This document shows positions 35,561 through 46,112 of a stretch of DNA of 64,000 bases, piece by piece. Numbering within the stretch: position 1 is the first letter of the stretch; the number at the start of each line of letters is the position of its first letter. Below the pieces are notes generated by a model that was not told the origin of the DNA, did not search any database, and was given only the letters and a program-made list of their open reading frames with translations. Location of the stretch: the NCBI GenBank assembly GCA_031772625.1, contig CM062810.1:873103650-873167649 (forward strand), in the 5' to 3' direction. Source of the stretch: Pinus tabuliformis. Taxonomy: Eukaryota; Streptophyta; Pinopsida; Pinales; Pinaceae. Both the position numbers and the translations under genes were made by a program.

Positions 35561-36333
35561 GTTGATGAGGCTTCCTTGAGAATTTTTTATCTTTGTGAAT
35601 TCGGCCTCGCAAGGTCTAAAATTGCATCCTGTGGTAACCTTCTGTTTCTCATTTCCATGCCACCAGTTAGATAAATATTGGATTATTCAAGATAAAGTTA
35701 TTCTGAATATCCCACTATGACTTTATTATGGTCTAGTTCAGTAGAGAGAACTTGTACAAAATTCCATGTGTCATTGTTTCCACCTTTGCCCCTAAAAATC
35801 ATACTTATTTGAGACTGAATTTTGGAACATCCAAAAACACTAACTTTATTGAACCATATCTTTGAAAATATAGTGAACCAAGGTATGAAATTTTAACCAG
35901 ATGTTCATCAATATTTCAGCACTTCATGGTCAAAAGTTTAGCTTCTGAAACCTTAAAGAAAAAAATATATATATAACAAAAATGCTAAAATGACCTCTTT
36001 GAAGCAGCAAAAGTCTAGGATCCATAGTTTTAATACTAAATGCTATGTATCCATATAAAAAAATAGCACAAAAACATAAGAAAATATAGATTAATGACTA
36101 GATAATAAGCCACTTCAAGGGGGAAATCTTCCTTTACATCACATACATGAACAATTATTGGATGATTCAAATGACAAGACCTCCTTGGTATATATAAGAG
36201 TCTAAAGGGTCAAAATATAATTAGGCCCTACATAACAATAATAATGTAAAGGCACAATAATAAAAATAGTGGGTTTCTATGGGGCACAACAATAACAATG
36301 TGGGGGATACACTAGTATTATAGGGACCTAACA
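34780..36333 (-). mobile_element. Truncated Ty3/gypsy element (5' LTR and gag only), minus strand
   Basis: A 5' LTR (36041-36333) is followed on the minus strand by a gag region running to about 34786. There the sequence ends abruptly, so RT, integrase and 3' LTR are missing. The LTR and gag are recognisably the same family as the complete element at 51216-57186: shared LTR blocks include 'acataacaataataatgtaa' and the end 'tatagggacctaaca'. A gag comparison is given in the gag entry. Confidence 0.85.
36041..36333 (-). repeat. 5' LTR of the truncated gypsy element
   Basis: 293 bp. The minus strand starts TGTTAGGTCCCTATAATAC at 36333 and ends near 36041 beside a degenerate primer-binding site (TTTAGTATTAAAAC, compare TGGTATTAGAG at the same point in the 51-57 kb element). 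It has a TATATATAAG-like stretch near 36192. Confidence 0.82.
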
Positions 36334-37044
36334 TACCCTTTCATTGTACTAGGAACTTTGTGGAAAGAGAAGATATAGTGGCAACTCTAATAGATGTGGG
36401 CATGTGGTTATTTTGGTGTACCATGGAGAATTTGGTTGGAGTAAAACAAGAAGTAGCTTAAATTCGAAGCTCGATGTAATCTTTTGCATTTGGTTACATG
36501 TTTTTCCAAATAAGTTTCTTTATTAGATTAGTACGTAAGGAAATATACTTAGCACAATCCAATTTAGTTACAAAATTTTTGGATATAATATTAACAATTT
36601 ATGTAAGAAGAAAAAATAAGTATTTAAAAGCAATCTTATAAATTTTGATAATTTTGAGATACTTAAAAAAACAACGATGTAAAAAATGTTGGAAAAATGG
36701 AAGTAATTGGAAAATTTACTTTTAAATGATAATAAAAGTAATAAATTAAAACTAATATTCTTTTAATATTAAAATTATTGTATCAATACATGTTATATAT
36801 TTTCCTTTATATTTTGATCAAATGTGGCACATTGAATTGCATCAATAACCCACTCATTAATGCAAACAAAGAACCAATAGAGCTTGCATGTTCCTTCTCC
36901 ATACACATTGATCCATCCTGTTACAAAATGGATAGGGGACAAAAGACTTGGTCGCCTCCCTGATGCTAAATTCTATATTCAATTAGTTTCAAACGTAACC
37001 CATGTGTTCTCCATGAGAGTGAAGATCCCCCAACCTCTTCAACA
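36334..37044. other. AT-rich spacer between gypsy elements
   Basis: No coding frame or repeat partner was seen. It separates the truncated minus-strand element from the next plus-strand element. Confidence 0.5.
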
Positions 37045-37651
37045 TGAAGATTTGATCTAGGTGGATATTGGTGGTAAGCCACTTATGCCACTGGATCAAA
37101 GCATATTTCTCAGTATTGGTAGTTTTTCTACATTTTCCAAGTTGTGAACTTCACGGGCCATTTTGAGGCCCTAAATGATATTTTTTTGACATGGCAAAGG
37201 CCTGAGCTATGGAAACAACTGTAGGCATAGCTTGGGCCTCAAAATGTGTACTTAATGAGGATGCCTTTCTATCGGGCTACCAATCGTGATAAATAGAGAT
37301 CATATGCAAGTTATGACCCCGAGAAGTTGATGTACCAACTAACCCTATTGGGGCCACAGACCTTTTGGAATTTCATATCCTAGAGTTATATTTTGGATTT
37401 TGGGGTTTGTTTATTGTTGCTTTATGTGAAAAAGGGCCTTCTGGTCTCATTGCAAGGTGCTCTAGCAAATTCGCATAGTGGCCACATCTCTTTGTAGAGA
37501 TAACCTACCACCATTCAAGCAAATTTTTTTCATTCCACATTATTTATAGTTTCAACATATTCCATTTATTGATAAAAGTCAATTTTTATTAAATCTCTGC
37601 ATTTGTGTTATAAATTTGTATTTCTTTTCATTCTCTTCATAAATATAGATA
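37045..37651 (+). repeat. 5' LTR of the 37-42.6 kb gypsy element
   Basis: Starts TGAAGATTTGATCTAGG and ends next to TGACATTAGAGGAG, a degenerate initiator-Met primer-binding site. Matches 42041-42647 along its length, for example 'gatgtaccaactaaccc' versus 'aatgtaccaactaaccc'. Confidence 0.88.
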
Positions 37652-37687
37652 AGTGACATTAGAGGAGTAAGATTTTTTTTTATATGC

Positions 37688-38800
37688 ATGTCGTCAATGA
37701 GGTTAGGGTATAAGGAGTTGGGACTTGAACTAATTGATCCTTTGAAAGACCATCCTTGCCGACCTCGACAACCTCCCATGGTGGAAGAAAATAAAGACAA
37801 GGGAGTAGGAGATCCTATTAAGTCATTGCTCGAGGAAGCCCTCATGTGGAAAAGGAATGAGATGATGGATATTTTTTCCTAGATTCTTTGAAAAATGAAA
37901 ATAATTGATGCCTCTTCATTGAGTGGCCACTTTAGAGGAACCACCCCATCCAAGGTACTAGTTGGTTTTTATATTCTTGTATTTTAAGGTTGACTAGATG
38001 CAAATTCTATAAATGGTTAAATCTACTAGAAGGGTATTTTTCCATCCACAATTTTCGAATAGAGAAAATATTACCTTTGCACTCCTTAAGGCTATACCCC
38101 ATGTCAAGGACTGGTGGGAGACTTACTGTTAGCAAAAGGCCACAATGAAATACATAATGTTTGTGGTTAAACACACTTGGGTTTCTTTCAAGGATGTTAT
38201 TAAGGAACAATAAAACCCTTTTCGAAGCTATGCTAACTAGTATGAGATGGACCATAATGCGGTAGGAAAGGGACCAAATGTGCCAAAGATAACAAATATC
38301 TCCCATAACTCACACACCAAGATAGGTATCAAAGACTCTCATAAACAACTGGTGCTCAAGTGCCATGACAGTCTGCACATATACATCTAAATAGAGATGA
38401 AATCTCTGGACATCTCCTCATTGAGCACGACATATTGGGGTATGCTGTCAAAATCAAGCATGATATTAAATAGAAAAAGTGAGAGTTTGGATCTGTGAAT
38501 TCCTCACAAAAAAAGTAGGGAAAAGGAAACCCCAAACCGCAAAACAAAGGATAGAGTCAGATGCATCTTTTGAGTTTGAACCATATGTAAATAAGGGGAA
38601 GTATATCATTAACACAAATTTATTGCCACAACCCACCATCACTAACACCAAGGTCTAGATAAGTGAAACTGAAGAATCGAAGGATGGTGAACACCTTTTC
38701 CACTCACATAGGTGGTAAAGGGTGCACTACATTACATTATCGATAAGATAGGTTTACATGTGGTTGGACCTGTCAAAACACCACAACCACATCCATATAC
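37688..38800 (+). pseudogene. Gag of the 37-42.6 kb gypsy element
   Basis: The frame starts MSSMRLGYKELGLELI at 37688 and is open to 37882. It then continues in broken frames through a stretch resembling the gag of the 25.6-30.2 kb element: GYFSIHNFRIEKILPL near 38030 and, further on, words equivalent to 'MKDRWQTYCEQK' (38100-38150). Stops are frequent, and no zinc knuckle was confidently read. Confidence 0.72.
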
Positions 38801-39180
38801 CATTGGGTGGATCTACCAAGGGACATATCTCTATGTTAGCTAACAATGTTTCTTACCCTCCAACATCAAGTCTTTCAAGGATGAGGTATTCTATGATATT
38901 TCTCCCTTTGAAGTTTTTGATGTTCTCTTAGGCCAAATATACTTACAGAAGTATCATGTGATATACGATTCTATACCTCACAATGTTATTATTACTTTGG
39001 GTAAACAACTATACATGGTACTAGAGTTAGCTCCACCTACCACTATTTCTTTGATCTTAGCTAAGTAATGCATGATGGTTATCTCCTAGACAGAGAAATT
39101 TGTATTCTTATTGACTCACTCTCAAAGTAAGAAAAAGGTTGCGACCACATCCATGGCCTCCATATGGGGACTCTCCATGT
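38801..39180 (+). pseudogene. Protease and linker region of the 37-42.6 kb gypsy element
   Basis: Reads VFYDISPFEVFDVLLGQIYL, then KYHVIYDSIPHNVIITLG and LILAKQCMMVIS in broken frames. This is the stretch that precedes RT in the related element (compare SVTITLGNNLYKIPEV). The catalytic Asp of the protease is not identifiable. Confidence 0.55.
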
Positions 39181-40085
39181 AGAAAAATCATCTGGATAAG
39201 GTCATGGAATAATATGAAGACGTCTTCTCCTCACTCACTAAGGTAACTTTGCACCATCATGTCAAGTGTTCAATCAATCTAACCCTCAATGCACCCTTAC
39301 CTAAGGGACTAGTCTATCACCACTCTCTTATGGAAAATGAAGAAATCAAGTGAAAAATATGAGAAATACTTCAAAAAAGGAACATTTGATTAAGATCCTC
39401 ACCCTAGAAAAACACAATTGTGTTCGTGCAAAAGAAAGATAGAACTTGGTGAATTGACATTGATTACAAGGCCCTAAAAAAAATCACAGTTAGGAACGAG
39501 CACCTAATTTCCTGAATTGGTGACCTTCTTGACCAACTCAAGGGGGAAAATTAGTTCAATAAGATTGATCTAATGTCCAACTATGACAAGGTCCCAATAA
39601 AACAAACTAATGTATGGAAGACTCCTTTCAATTCCAAAGAAGGTTTTCTGAATGGATGGTCATGCCCTTTGGTTTAATGAATTCCCAAACAACTTTCATG
39701 GGGTTGATCGATGATAACTTGTGGACTTTCACCAATTACTTTATGGTGTTATATCTAGATGTTACTCTCATATTCAATAAAAGTTAGGAAGAACACTTGC
39801 AACATATCAAGTAGGTTCTCCACATTTTGTAGTAGCACAAGCTATATGCTAACTTGGAAAATCCTCCTTCAGAGTGAACAAGGTCCAATACCTAGGCTTC
39901 ATTGTTGATGAGCATGGTGTGCATGTGGTTCCAACCAAGATTTGGGTCATTCATGATTGGCTAGACCCAGCCACACTAACTGAGCTTAATATATTCTTAG
40001 GCCTTTCCAACTTCTATCATAAATTCATGTTGCAATTCTCCCATATTCTGTGGGCCCTCGACAAACTGACCAAGGTTGGTGGTAA
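39181..40085 (+). pseudogene. Reverse transcriptase with altered active site (YLDV)
   Basis: RT motifs read as HHHVKCSINLTLNAPLPKG, LRSSP with NTIVFVQKKDRTW, DYKALKKITVRNEHLIS and NYDKVPIKQTNVWKTPF. Then comes the active site VLYLDVTLIF (39752-39763 encodes YLDV), where YxDD is expected. The second catalytic Asp is Val, and the domain also carries stops. The connection continues at 39874-40101 as NKVQYLGFIVDEHGVHV and LTELNIFLGLSNFYHKF. Confidence 0.85.
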
Positions 40086-40640
40086 ATACAAATTCATCTA
40101 GGGCCAATTACAACCATAAAGCCTTCGATGATCTAAAACACCACTTATGCTAAGAAGTAGTGATCTCCTTACCTAATCTGCAAAAATCTTTTAAGATTGA
40201 GACAATTTCTTTAGACTATGTTGTGGGTGAAATTCTCACTTAGCACAATCATCTGATGGCCTACCATAGTGATACACTATTAAATGCCATCTATAAATAC
40301 CCCACCCATGAAAAATAAAACTATTCCATTATAAAACCCTGTTACCATGGGAAGGAGATAGTCATCCAAACTGGTCACAAGGCTCTGCAATTCATGCAAA
40401 CATAAGGAAAATTACAAAACAACAACCATCAAAACTGGTACACATACTTGTGTAATTTCATCTAAATAAAAAATATAAGATAGGGAGCACCAATCATGTC
40501 ACAGACTACCTTAGTTGACCTCTAGTTTCAATAGTAACCATAGTTCTCCACTCCTATGGACATGAGGCATTTGAGTGGACCCAACTCTACAGGAGAGATC
40601 TTGACTTTGCTATCGCCTACCAAATGCTGAGATAGGCATA
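40086..40640 (+). pseudogene. RNase H of the 37-42.6 kb gypsy element
   Basis: Frames read FDDLKHHLC, VISLPNLQKSFKIETIS, then MAYHSDTLLNAIYKYPTHEK and QTGHKALQFMQT, the RNase H order of gypsy. The usual TDAS Asp is within a damaged stretch (IETISLDYVVGEIL). Confidence 0.72.
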
Positions 40641-42000
40641 GTCATCACTTACTTTCATCTTCAGGATAGACTATTATTTCATTTGGTCCATCTCTATGTT
40701 CTTTCAAGTGAATTTGCAAAGATGATTTGGGAAGCTCACTACAATCAGATAGTCAAGACACTTTGGCATACAAAAGACAGTGGCCATGCTACAAAGGTAT
40801 TTCTATTGGTTGAAACTTGAATAAGATTTCAACAAGTATATCAGGTCTTTCACTGCTTGTGCCATTTCCAAACAAGCCATTATGAAATAATGATTGTACA
40901 CCCCTATGCCTATTCCCAACAAGCCTTGGGAATTAATCTTGATGAACTACATTTCTATAGTTCCTTCAACTAAGAATGGCAATGGTTGCGTCTTCATTTT
41001 GCTGATTTATTTTCTAATATGGCCATTCTCATAGTCTTCAAGAAGAATATTACAACAAACGCCACAACCAATATCTTCTTTGAATGGGTGTGGGTCTATT
41101 TTAGGATGACATAGACCATCATATCAAATCTAGACAATATGCTCCTAAACACATTTTGATCAAGCCTCTAGTCACTGTTGGACACCAAGTTCACCAATTC
41201 CACTACCTACCACCCCAAAAATTATGGCCACACAAAAGTCATCAATAGGATGATCATGCATGTAAAAGTACAAGCATCCATGCACATGGGATGAGAGTCT
41301 CCTTTAAGTTCAACATAGCTACAACCGATCCCACAATAGCTTGGTTAATCACATCCATTTTCAAGTGGGCCTAGGATTTCAACCATTGAGCCCTCTCGAT
41401 GTATCACTACGCCTTCTGTCCACACAAGTGGAGTCTTCCCATACTCACTTTGAGGTTGAAAAAACCACCAAATTCATTAAATATATTCAACACATCCATC
41501 AAAATGTCCATGATATTTTACAAAAATCCAATACTAAGTACAAACAGTGCCATAATCAACACCGAGTTCCAAACAAATTCTAGGTGGGGCACAAGGTTTG
41601 GTTGCATTTGTAGAAATAACACCTTACAAGATCCCTTTAAAATTTTCATCCACTTTATTGTTGACCTTACTCCATCACCAATTTCATGGGTGGCAATGCT
41701 TTTGAGCTAAGTATTTCCCTCTTCATTTTCTTACACCTAGTGTTCAATGTGGACCTCCTTCGACCATACTTTCCACCATTATTTGACACATTAGAGATAA
41801 TAGAGCATTTTACATTGATAGAGCTCAACCCTGACTATATGGAATAGGAAATCATTGATCGAATCTTAGAAACAAAGGTTAAGGGAACTCACCAATAGAG
41901 GATCAACCTTTATCACATTGTCAAGATAGGGCAGTTGTTGCAACAAGGAAAATGGTTTACTGAGGGCCAAGTTTGATAGAAATTTACCCATCTAATGGGG
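40641..42000 (+). pseudogene. Integrase with chromodomain-like tail, 37-42.6 kb gypsy element
   Basis: Zinc-binding and core parts read FWEAHYNQIVKTLWHTK, LDELHFYSSFN and FSNMAILIVFKKNITTNAT, followed by LLDTKFTNSTTYHPKNYGH and KVINRMIMHVKV. The C-terminal part (41341-41583) reads FEVEKTTKFIKYIQHIHQN, then KYKQCHNQHRVPNKF. The tail near 41815-42005 reads EIIDRILETKVKGTHQ and GKWFTEGQV, a chromodomain-like end that would target insertion by binding modified histones. Several in-frame stops. The HPQTDGQ-type motif is changed to HPKNYGH. Confidence 0.82.
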
Positions 42001-42040
42001 GACCTAAATGTAATGGATACCATTGCTTCCTAAGGGCGGA

Positions 42041-42647
42041 TGACTAATCTAGGTGGACATCAGTGGCCACCCACCTGTGCCGCTGTTTGAAAACACATTT
42101 ATTCGTCTTGGTACTTTTTCTACATTTTTTGGGTCCTTAACTTCTGGGGCCATAGTGAGGCCCCAAATGATATTTGCTTTGAACTTGGAAGTGGCCCAAG
42201 AGATATCCATAAGAATCACATAGACTCAGTTGAAACTCATACCTCTACGCTATACCTTTCCAACATGATACTAAGCATGCCAAAGGGAGATCATATGCAA
42301 AAGTTATGACCATAGGAAGTTAATGTACCAACTAACCCCATCAAGGCCACAAACCTTTTGGTGTTTCATCTCCTTGGGTTAGGTTTCTGGATGTTTATGG
42401 TTTCGTCATTGCTATTTTATGTTAAAAATTTTATTTCAACCTCATTGTAAGGTGCTTTAACAAATGCATATAGCCATCACATCTCTTCTCTGAGATAAGT
42501 TACCACAATTAAAGAGAGCTTTTTTCATTCCACATTATTCACAATTTCAAGACATTTCATTTATTAATATAAGTCAATTTTTACTGTATCTCTATGTTTT
42601 TGTTATAAATATATATTTCATTTCATTCTCTTCATAAATTCATATCA
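42041..42647 (+). repeat. 3' LTR of the 37-42.6 kb gypsy element
   Basis: 607 bp, starting TGACTAATCTAGG after the polypurine tract and ending ...CATATCA. Partner of 37045-37651. Confidence 0.88.
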
Positions 42648-43720
42648 AAATTCTTCGTTTTCTTTGGAGAAAAATAATAGTTACCTGTAAGCTTACAGTG
42701 AAAACAATTCCCTAATCTCTGATTTATTTAGCAATATTATTTATGTCTCTTTGCTAATAAAGAGCTTAATACTTGCTAAAGGAGAGCTTAATATAGTTTT
42801 CACTAGAATTATTTTTCTATTTTCAAGCATGTATACAAAATTCTCCTTATAATATCCATAGTTTCCATTTGCTTGTGTCAATTTCAATGGATCTTGCATT
42901 TCAAAGTGTATCGAACATCCATGTTCGTTATATTTGGGGCTTTTGTTTTGATGAATTATTCAGTTGCAATATGGTGTGTTGTTTCTTCCAAGTGCTTTTA
43001 TCCTCCGTTATTTTTTCATTTTGTACAACTCCAACATCTTGTTCTACAATCTTCTAAACATTTCACAAATTGAGTGGTTAGCCTTGTTTTATATGGTTAT
43101 GCTGTCAGGTAATTTATGCATTTTTTATATGGTTATGATGTAGTTCTTTGATTTTACATGATTTAATTTTGTGTTGATGAAGGTTAGACCTCAAACCAAG
43201 GGAGATGATTATTTTAGCTGACTAGCCACACAATTTTAATCATTGATGTTGGAACAAATTATGATTTTCATAGGGGAACGAATAGTGAACATTCAAATTA
43301 GAAAGCTCTCATTCATATTTTAGAAAAATTTAATGAGTTGGAACTATTAACCTAAACGTGTTATTAGTCCCTGCCATCTAGCAATGGCCAGGGACTATAG
43401 TAATCGCTTATGCCCAATTTAGCATTAGTTCAGTTGTTTCTTAATTCGACTAATCGCGCTATAACCAAAGTTTCTCGAGGAATACGATTAGCTCTCCAAA
43501 GTTTTTCAATATGGATTTATTTTTCTTCTTATTTGGCCTCTTCCCGAGGCGGAAGAGGTAAGACTATATGTTAATTTGGTTTTAGCCTGTTCATTTTTTT
43601 AAATGTTTTAGCCTACGTAACTAATGTTAACATTAGTTTGAGACATCAAAAGTTTGAGACATCATTAGTATCATTAGTTCATTAGTATCATTAGTTTGCG
43701 CATTTGCTGGCAGGTAGTTA
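42648..43720. other. AT-rich spacer with short direct repeats
   Basis: No gene recognised. Short repeats occur at 43640-43720, such as 'attagtatcattagtt' twice and 'tttgagacatca' twice. Confidence 0.5.
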
Positions 43721-44610
43721 CAAGTGTGTACAAAGATTAGTTACAAGTGTGTATGCATGTGTTACAGGTGGATGATGCAGAACTAACAAAGGCTTCAGTA
43801 TAAGCCACAAAGAAATAAGCAAAGGAGCCAGTATCTCCACCACCCAGATTCATATCCTCTCCTCCAGGTTCAGATCCAGATCGAGAGGCACCAGTAGATC
43901 TAATTTCTTCGTTTGATTGTACAGTCGAAGAAGCAGTTGAAAGCACCAAATTCTGACCTTTGTGCGAAGTTCATGATCGAGGTGTAGAGACTTCGTGATC
44001 GAACCGAAGATCTATACCCATAGCTAGGAAAGCCAGGCAGACCAACGAGCCAGAAAGCATCACCATATAACATCTTACTCAGGCCATTTTTGCAGGTCCA
44101 GAGCTTTTTGACGACTCACGATTACTCAGCTGAAGTCGATACACTATATTGGAGCCACCATGAGCTTGTGGAAGGATTTCATCTCCCAAAAGGTTTGGTT
44201 GTTGACCTTATTTTGAATCTCTACGATGCAAGGATTTCATCTCCCAAAAGGTTTGGTTGTTGACCTTATTTTGAATCTCTGCGATGCAACCTGCATCCTC
44301 AATATAGACAGTCGTTCCTGTTTTGGGACTCATTCAAACTTTTCTTTATGAAAATTAAGTTATCGTGAATCGCAGAAGATTGTTTTAGCTTTTGCTTTCC
44401 ACTATCTGCAACATTAAGCTTCTTCGGGGATTTTTCCTAAAAGCATCACCATAGTTTTTTTTTCAAGATTAACACATAAACAATAGACTGAAAAATTAAG
44501 TACTCCTAGCATGATACTTTGCAAGGCTTGTTAGTAGTTTAATGCAGGAAAGATTTGAAAGTTTGAATTCATATTAGACCTTGATACGATTATTAATTCA
44601 TTGGTAGCGC
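43721..44610. other. Unassigned region with a 58-bp tandem duplication
   Basis: A plus-strand frame at 43800-43950 (SPPPRFISSPPGSDPDREA, ending before position 43957) and a minus-strand frame at 43737-43949 are both open but short. Neither resembles a family I know. The region is richer in G and C than its surroundings. The 58-bp duplication is listed separately. Confidence 0.35.
44172..44287. repeat. 58-bp tandem duplication, nearly perfect
   Basis: Copies 44172-44229 and 44230-44287 both begin 'aaggatttcatctccc' and differ at one position (ctacgatgc versus ctgcgatgc). Such high identity between old transposons points to a recent event. Confidence 0.95.
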
Positions 44611-44659
44611 TTGCCCAGTTTCAGCAGACATTTAAGCACCCATAGCAAAGGAAGAAGCA

Positions 44660-44691
44660 GGGGCATTCCGAGAATCGAACTCGGGACCTCT
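44660..44691 (-). pseudogene. 3' half of a tRNA-Pro gene
   Basis: The minus strand reads, from 44691 to 44660, the variable loop, the T stem-loop (CCGAG, TTCGATT, CTCGG) and the acceptor 3' strand ending GAATGCCCC. This matches the 3' part of plant nuclear tRNA-Pro as I know it. The 5' half (it would lie at about 44692-44732) is absent: no GGGCATTTGGTCTAG-like sequence is nearby, and no anticodon arm can be drawn. A second 14-bp echo ('gggcattccgagaa') lies at 44784-44797. It is a truncated tRNA or part of a tRNA-derived repeat. Confidence 0.7.
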
Positions 44692-45086
44692 ACTTTGTCT
44701 GTCTCGATATGCAGTGAAGAGAAACTTTTATTGTTAGAGATTTTAAAAACGAGTAAAGACAATTTGCCTCTGCAACCTCAAAGGGCATTCCGAGAAGCAA
44801 TTGTTACTGTTAGAGCTTTCTCTGCTTCTTTCTCTAATACGTTATTGCCCACGCTATCAATCAGAATTGATCCATCGCAGCCCTTCAACAACATATATAT
44901 TTATTAATTCCACACCATTCAATTTATATTTATAAATCCTGAATTTAAAGGAGACTATGATTTCCAGAGAAGTGCACGCTTACCTTTACGAAACAGTCAT
45001 GAAAATGCATGCGCAGGAGGGCAGTAGGAAGAGATTTGTCGGTAGCAAAGTGACTTGTGATTACTCCGCGCACAATCGATTCTACT

Positions 45087-45621
45087 TGCGAAGGCAAGAG
45101 CTGCAGACTGCGATGGATAAACTACCTGCGTCCCGATCTGAAGCGTGGAAGCTTCACAGAAGAAGAAGACGAGCTCATCATCAAACTCCACTCCTTCGTT
45201 GGCAACAAGTATGTCATTTTATCTCCGCTGTTGCTGCAATGGATTTCCTTTTAAAGCTGGATCTGTCATGAAAATCTCACTTTTGAAGTCTCAGTTACTG
45301 ATCGAAGTGATTTCTAATCAGTCTGTGAAACTGTGCAGGTGGTCTTTAATTGCAGGGACATTGCCCGGACGGACGGACAACGAGATAAAGAACTACTGGA
45401 ACACACACATCAAAAGAAAATTGCTGAGCAAGGGACTCGACCCCCAGACCCATCATCCACTCGGCCAGCCAAACAATACCCCCGTCACTCGGCCTGTTCC
45501 TGAGCACGAAATTCCGGCTTATGGTAGAATCCAACCTGCAGGTTGTTTTACGCCAATGCAGCTCCTAAAAACGCCAGAAGCAACAGAGAATTCACGACAC
45601 ACATCAAAAGAAAATTGCTGA
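45087..45621 (+). pseudogene. R2R3-MYB transcription factor remnant (subgroup-4-like), 5' truncated
   Basis: Exon 45087-45208 encodes the end of MYB repeat R2 and the start of R3: [16 protein letters not shown], then [18 protein letters not shown]. An intron follows (45209-45338, GT...AG) at the position and phase usual for plant R2R3-MYBs (inside the Lys codon of GNK/W). The next exon reads [29 protein letters not shown] and [14 protein letters not shown]. The last resembles the C2-type motif of subgroup 4 repressors. Most of R2 and the start codon are missing, and no upstream exon is recognisable. In R3 the bHLH-contact signature has F where L and T where R are expected. The second exon ends at a stop (45619-45621) created by a 194-bp tandem duplication. 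It is most likely a pseudogene, though transcription cannot be excluded. Confidence 0.9.
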
Positions 45622-45790
45622 GCAAGGGACTCGACCCCCAGACCCATCGTCCACTCGACCAGCCAAACAATACCCCCGTCACTCGGCCTGTTCCAGAGCA
45701 CGAAATTTCAGCTTATGGTAGAATCCAACCTGCAGGCTGTTTTGCGCCAATGCAGGTACTAAAAACGCCAGAAGCAACAGAGAATTCACG
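45402..45790 (+). repeat. 194-bp tandem duplication within the last MYB exon
   Basis: The sequence from 'acatcaaaagaaaattgctg' at 45405 recurs at 45599 (offset 194). It runs through the C2-like motif to about 45595 in copy 1 and 45790 in copy 2. Copies differ at a handful of sites (HHPLGQP versus HRPLDQP; 'ttgttttacgcc' versus 'ctgttttgcgcc'). As 194 is not a multiple of three, the frame is lost at the junction. The second copy can only be read from a different frame (45543-45797, ending NSRF). Confidence 0.95.
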
Positions 45791-45989
45791 ATTCTGAATG
45801 CCATTATAATTAAATGCTTCGGCGTCATTGCAGTGCTGAACATGACATTTTCAGAGGGTGCACCTGTTCAACATGCAAGCCCATGCAAGCCGTCGTGCCA
45901 ATCGACTCGTCGCGTTTAGGAGAGGAACATTAGAGCGGCATACCTGAAATAGCATGCATGCAAGACACGTATATCATGCATGTTAGCCC

Positions 45990-46112
45990 CACCCGTGTCT
46001 TTTCCAACTCGGTATATGCTGCTTTGGTGGCACCCGTGTCTTTTCCAACTCGGTATATGTTGCTTTTGTGGCACCCGTGTCTTCTCCAACTCGGTATATG
46101 TTGCTTTGGTGG
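45990..46112. repeat. 41-bp tandem repeat, three copies
   Basis: Units 45990-46030, 46031-46071 and 46072-46112, each starting 'cacccgtgtctt', with one to three differences among them. It lies about 370 bp downstream of the MYB stop. Confidence 0.95.

Larger units (their letters stand above)
37045..42647 (+). mobile_element. Near full-length but inactive Ty3/gypsy element (plus strand), two 607-bp LTRs
   Basis: 5' LTR 37045-37651 and 3' LTR 42041-42647 have equal lengths (607 bp). They align from the TGA start with 'ctaggtgga' to the ends 'ctcttcataaat', with many substitutions. A primer-binding-site-like sequence follows the 5' LTR, and a polypurine tract (CTAAGGGCGGA, 42030-42040) precedes the 3' LTR. 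Between them lie gag, protease region, RT, RNase H, integrase and a chromodomain-like tail in the normal gypsy order, all interrupted by stops and frameshifts. The flanks (CAACA left, AAATT right) do not match, so no target duplication survives or the boundary is slightly off. Confidence 0.92.

Noticed and set aside
37040-42652. Target-site duplication of the 37-42.6 kb element
   Set aside because: The five bases on either side (CAACA and AAATT) do not agree.
43737-43949. 70-residue minus-strand frame rich in S, G, E
   Set aside because: No known motif, no neighbouring exon and an equally open frame on the plus strand, so no basis to call a gene.
44957-45271. 104-residue plus-strand frame over the MYB exon
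   Set aside because: It reads the MYB exon in another frame; the frame giving MYB repeats is clearly the real one.
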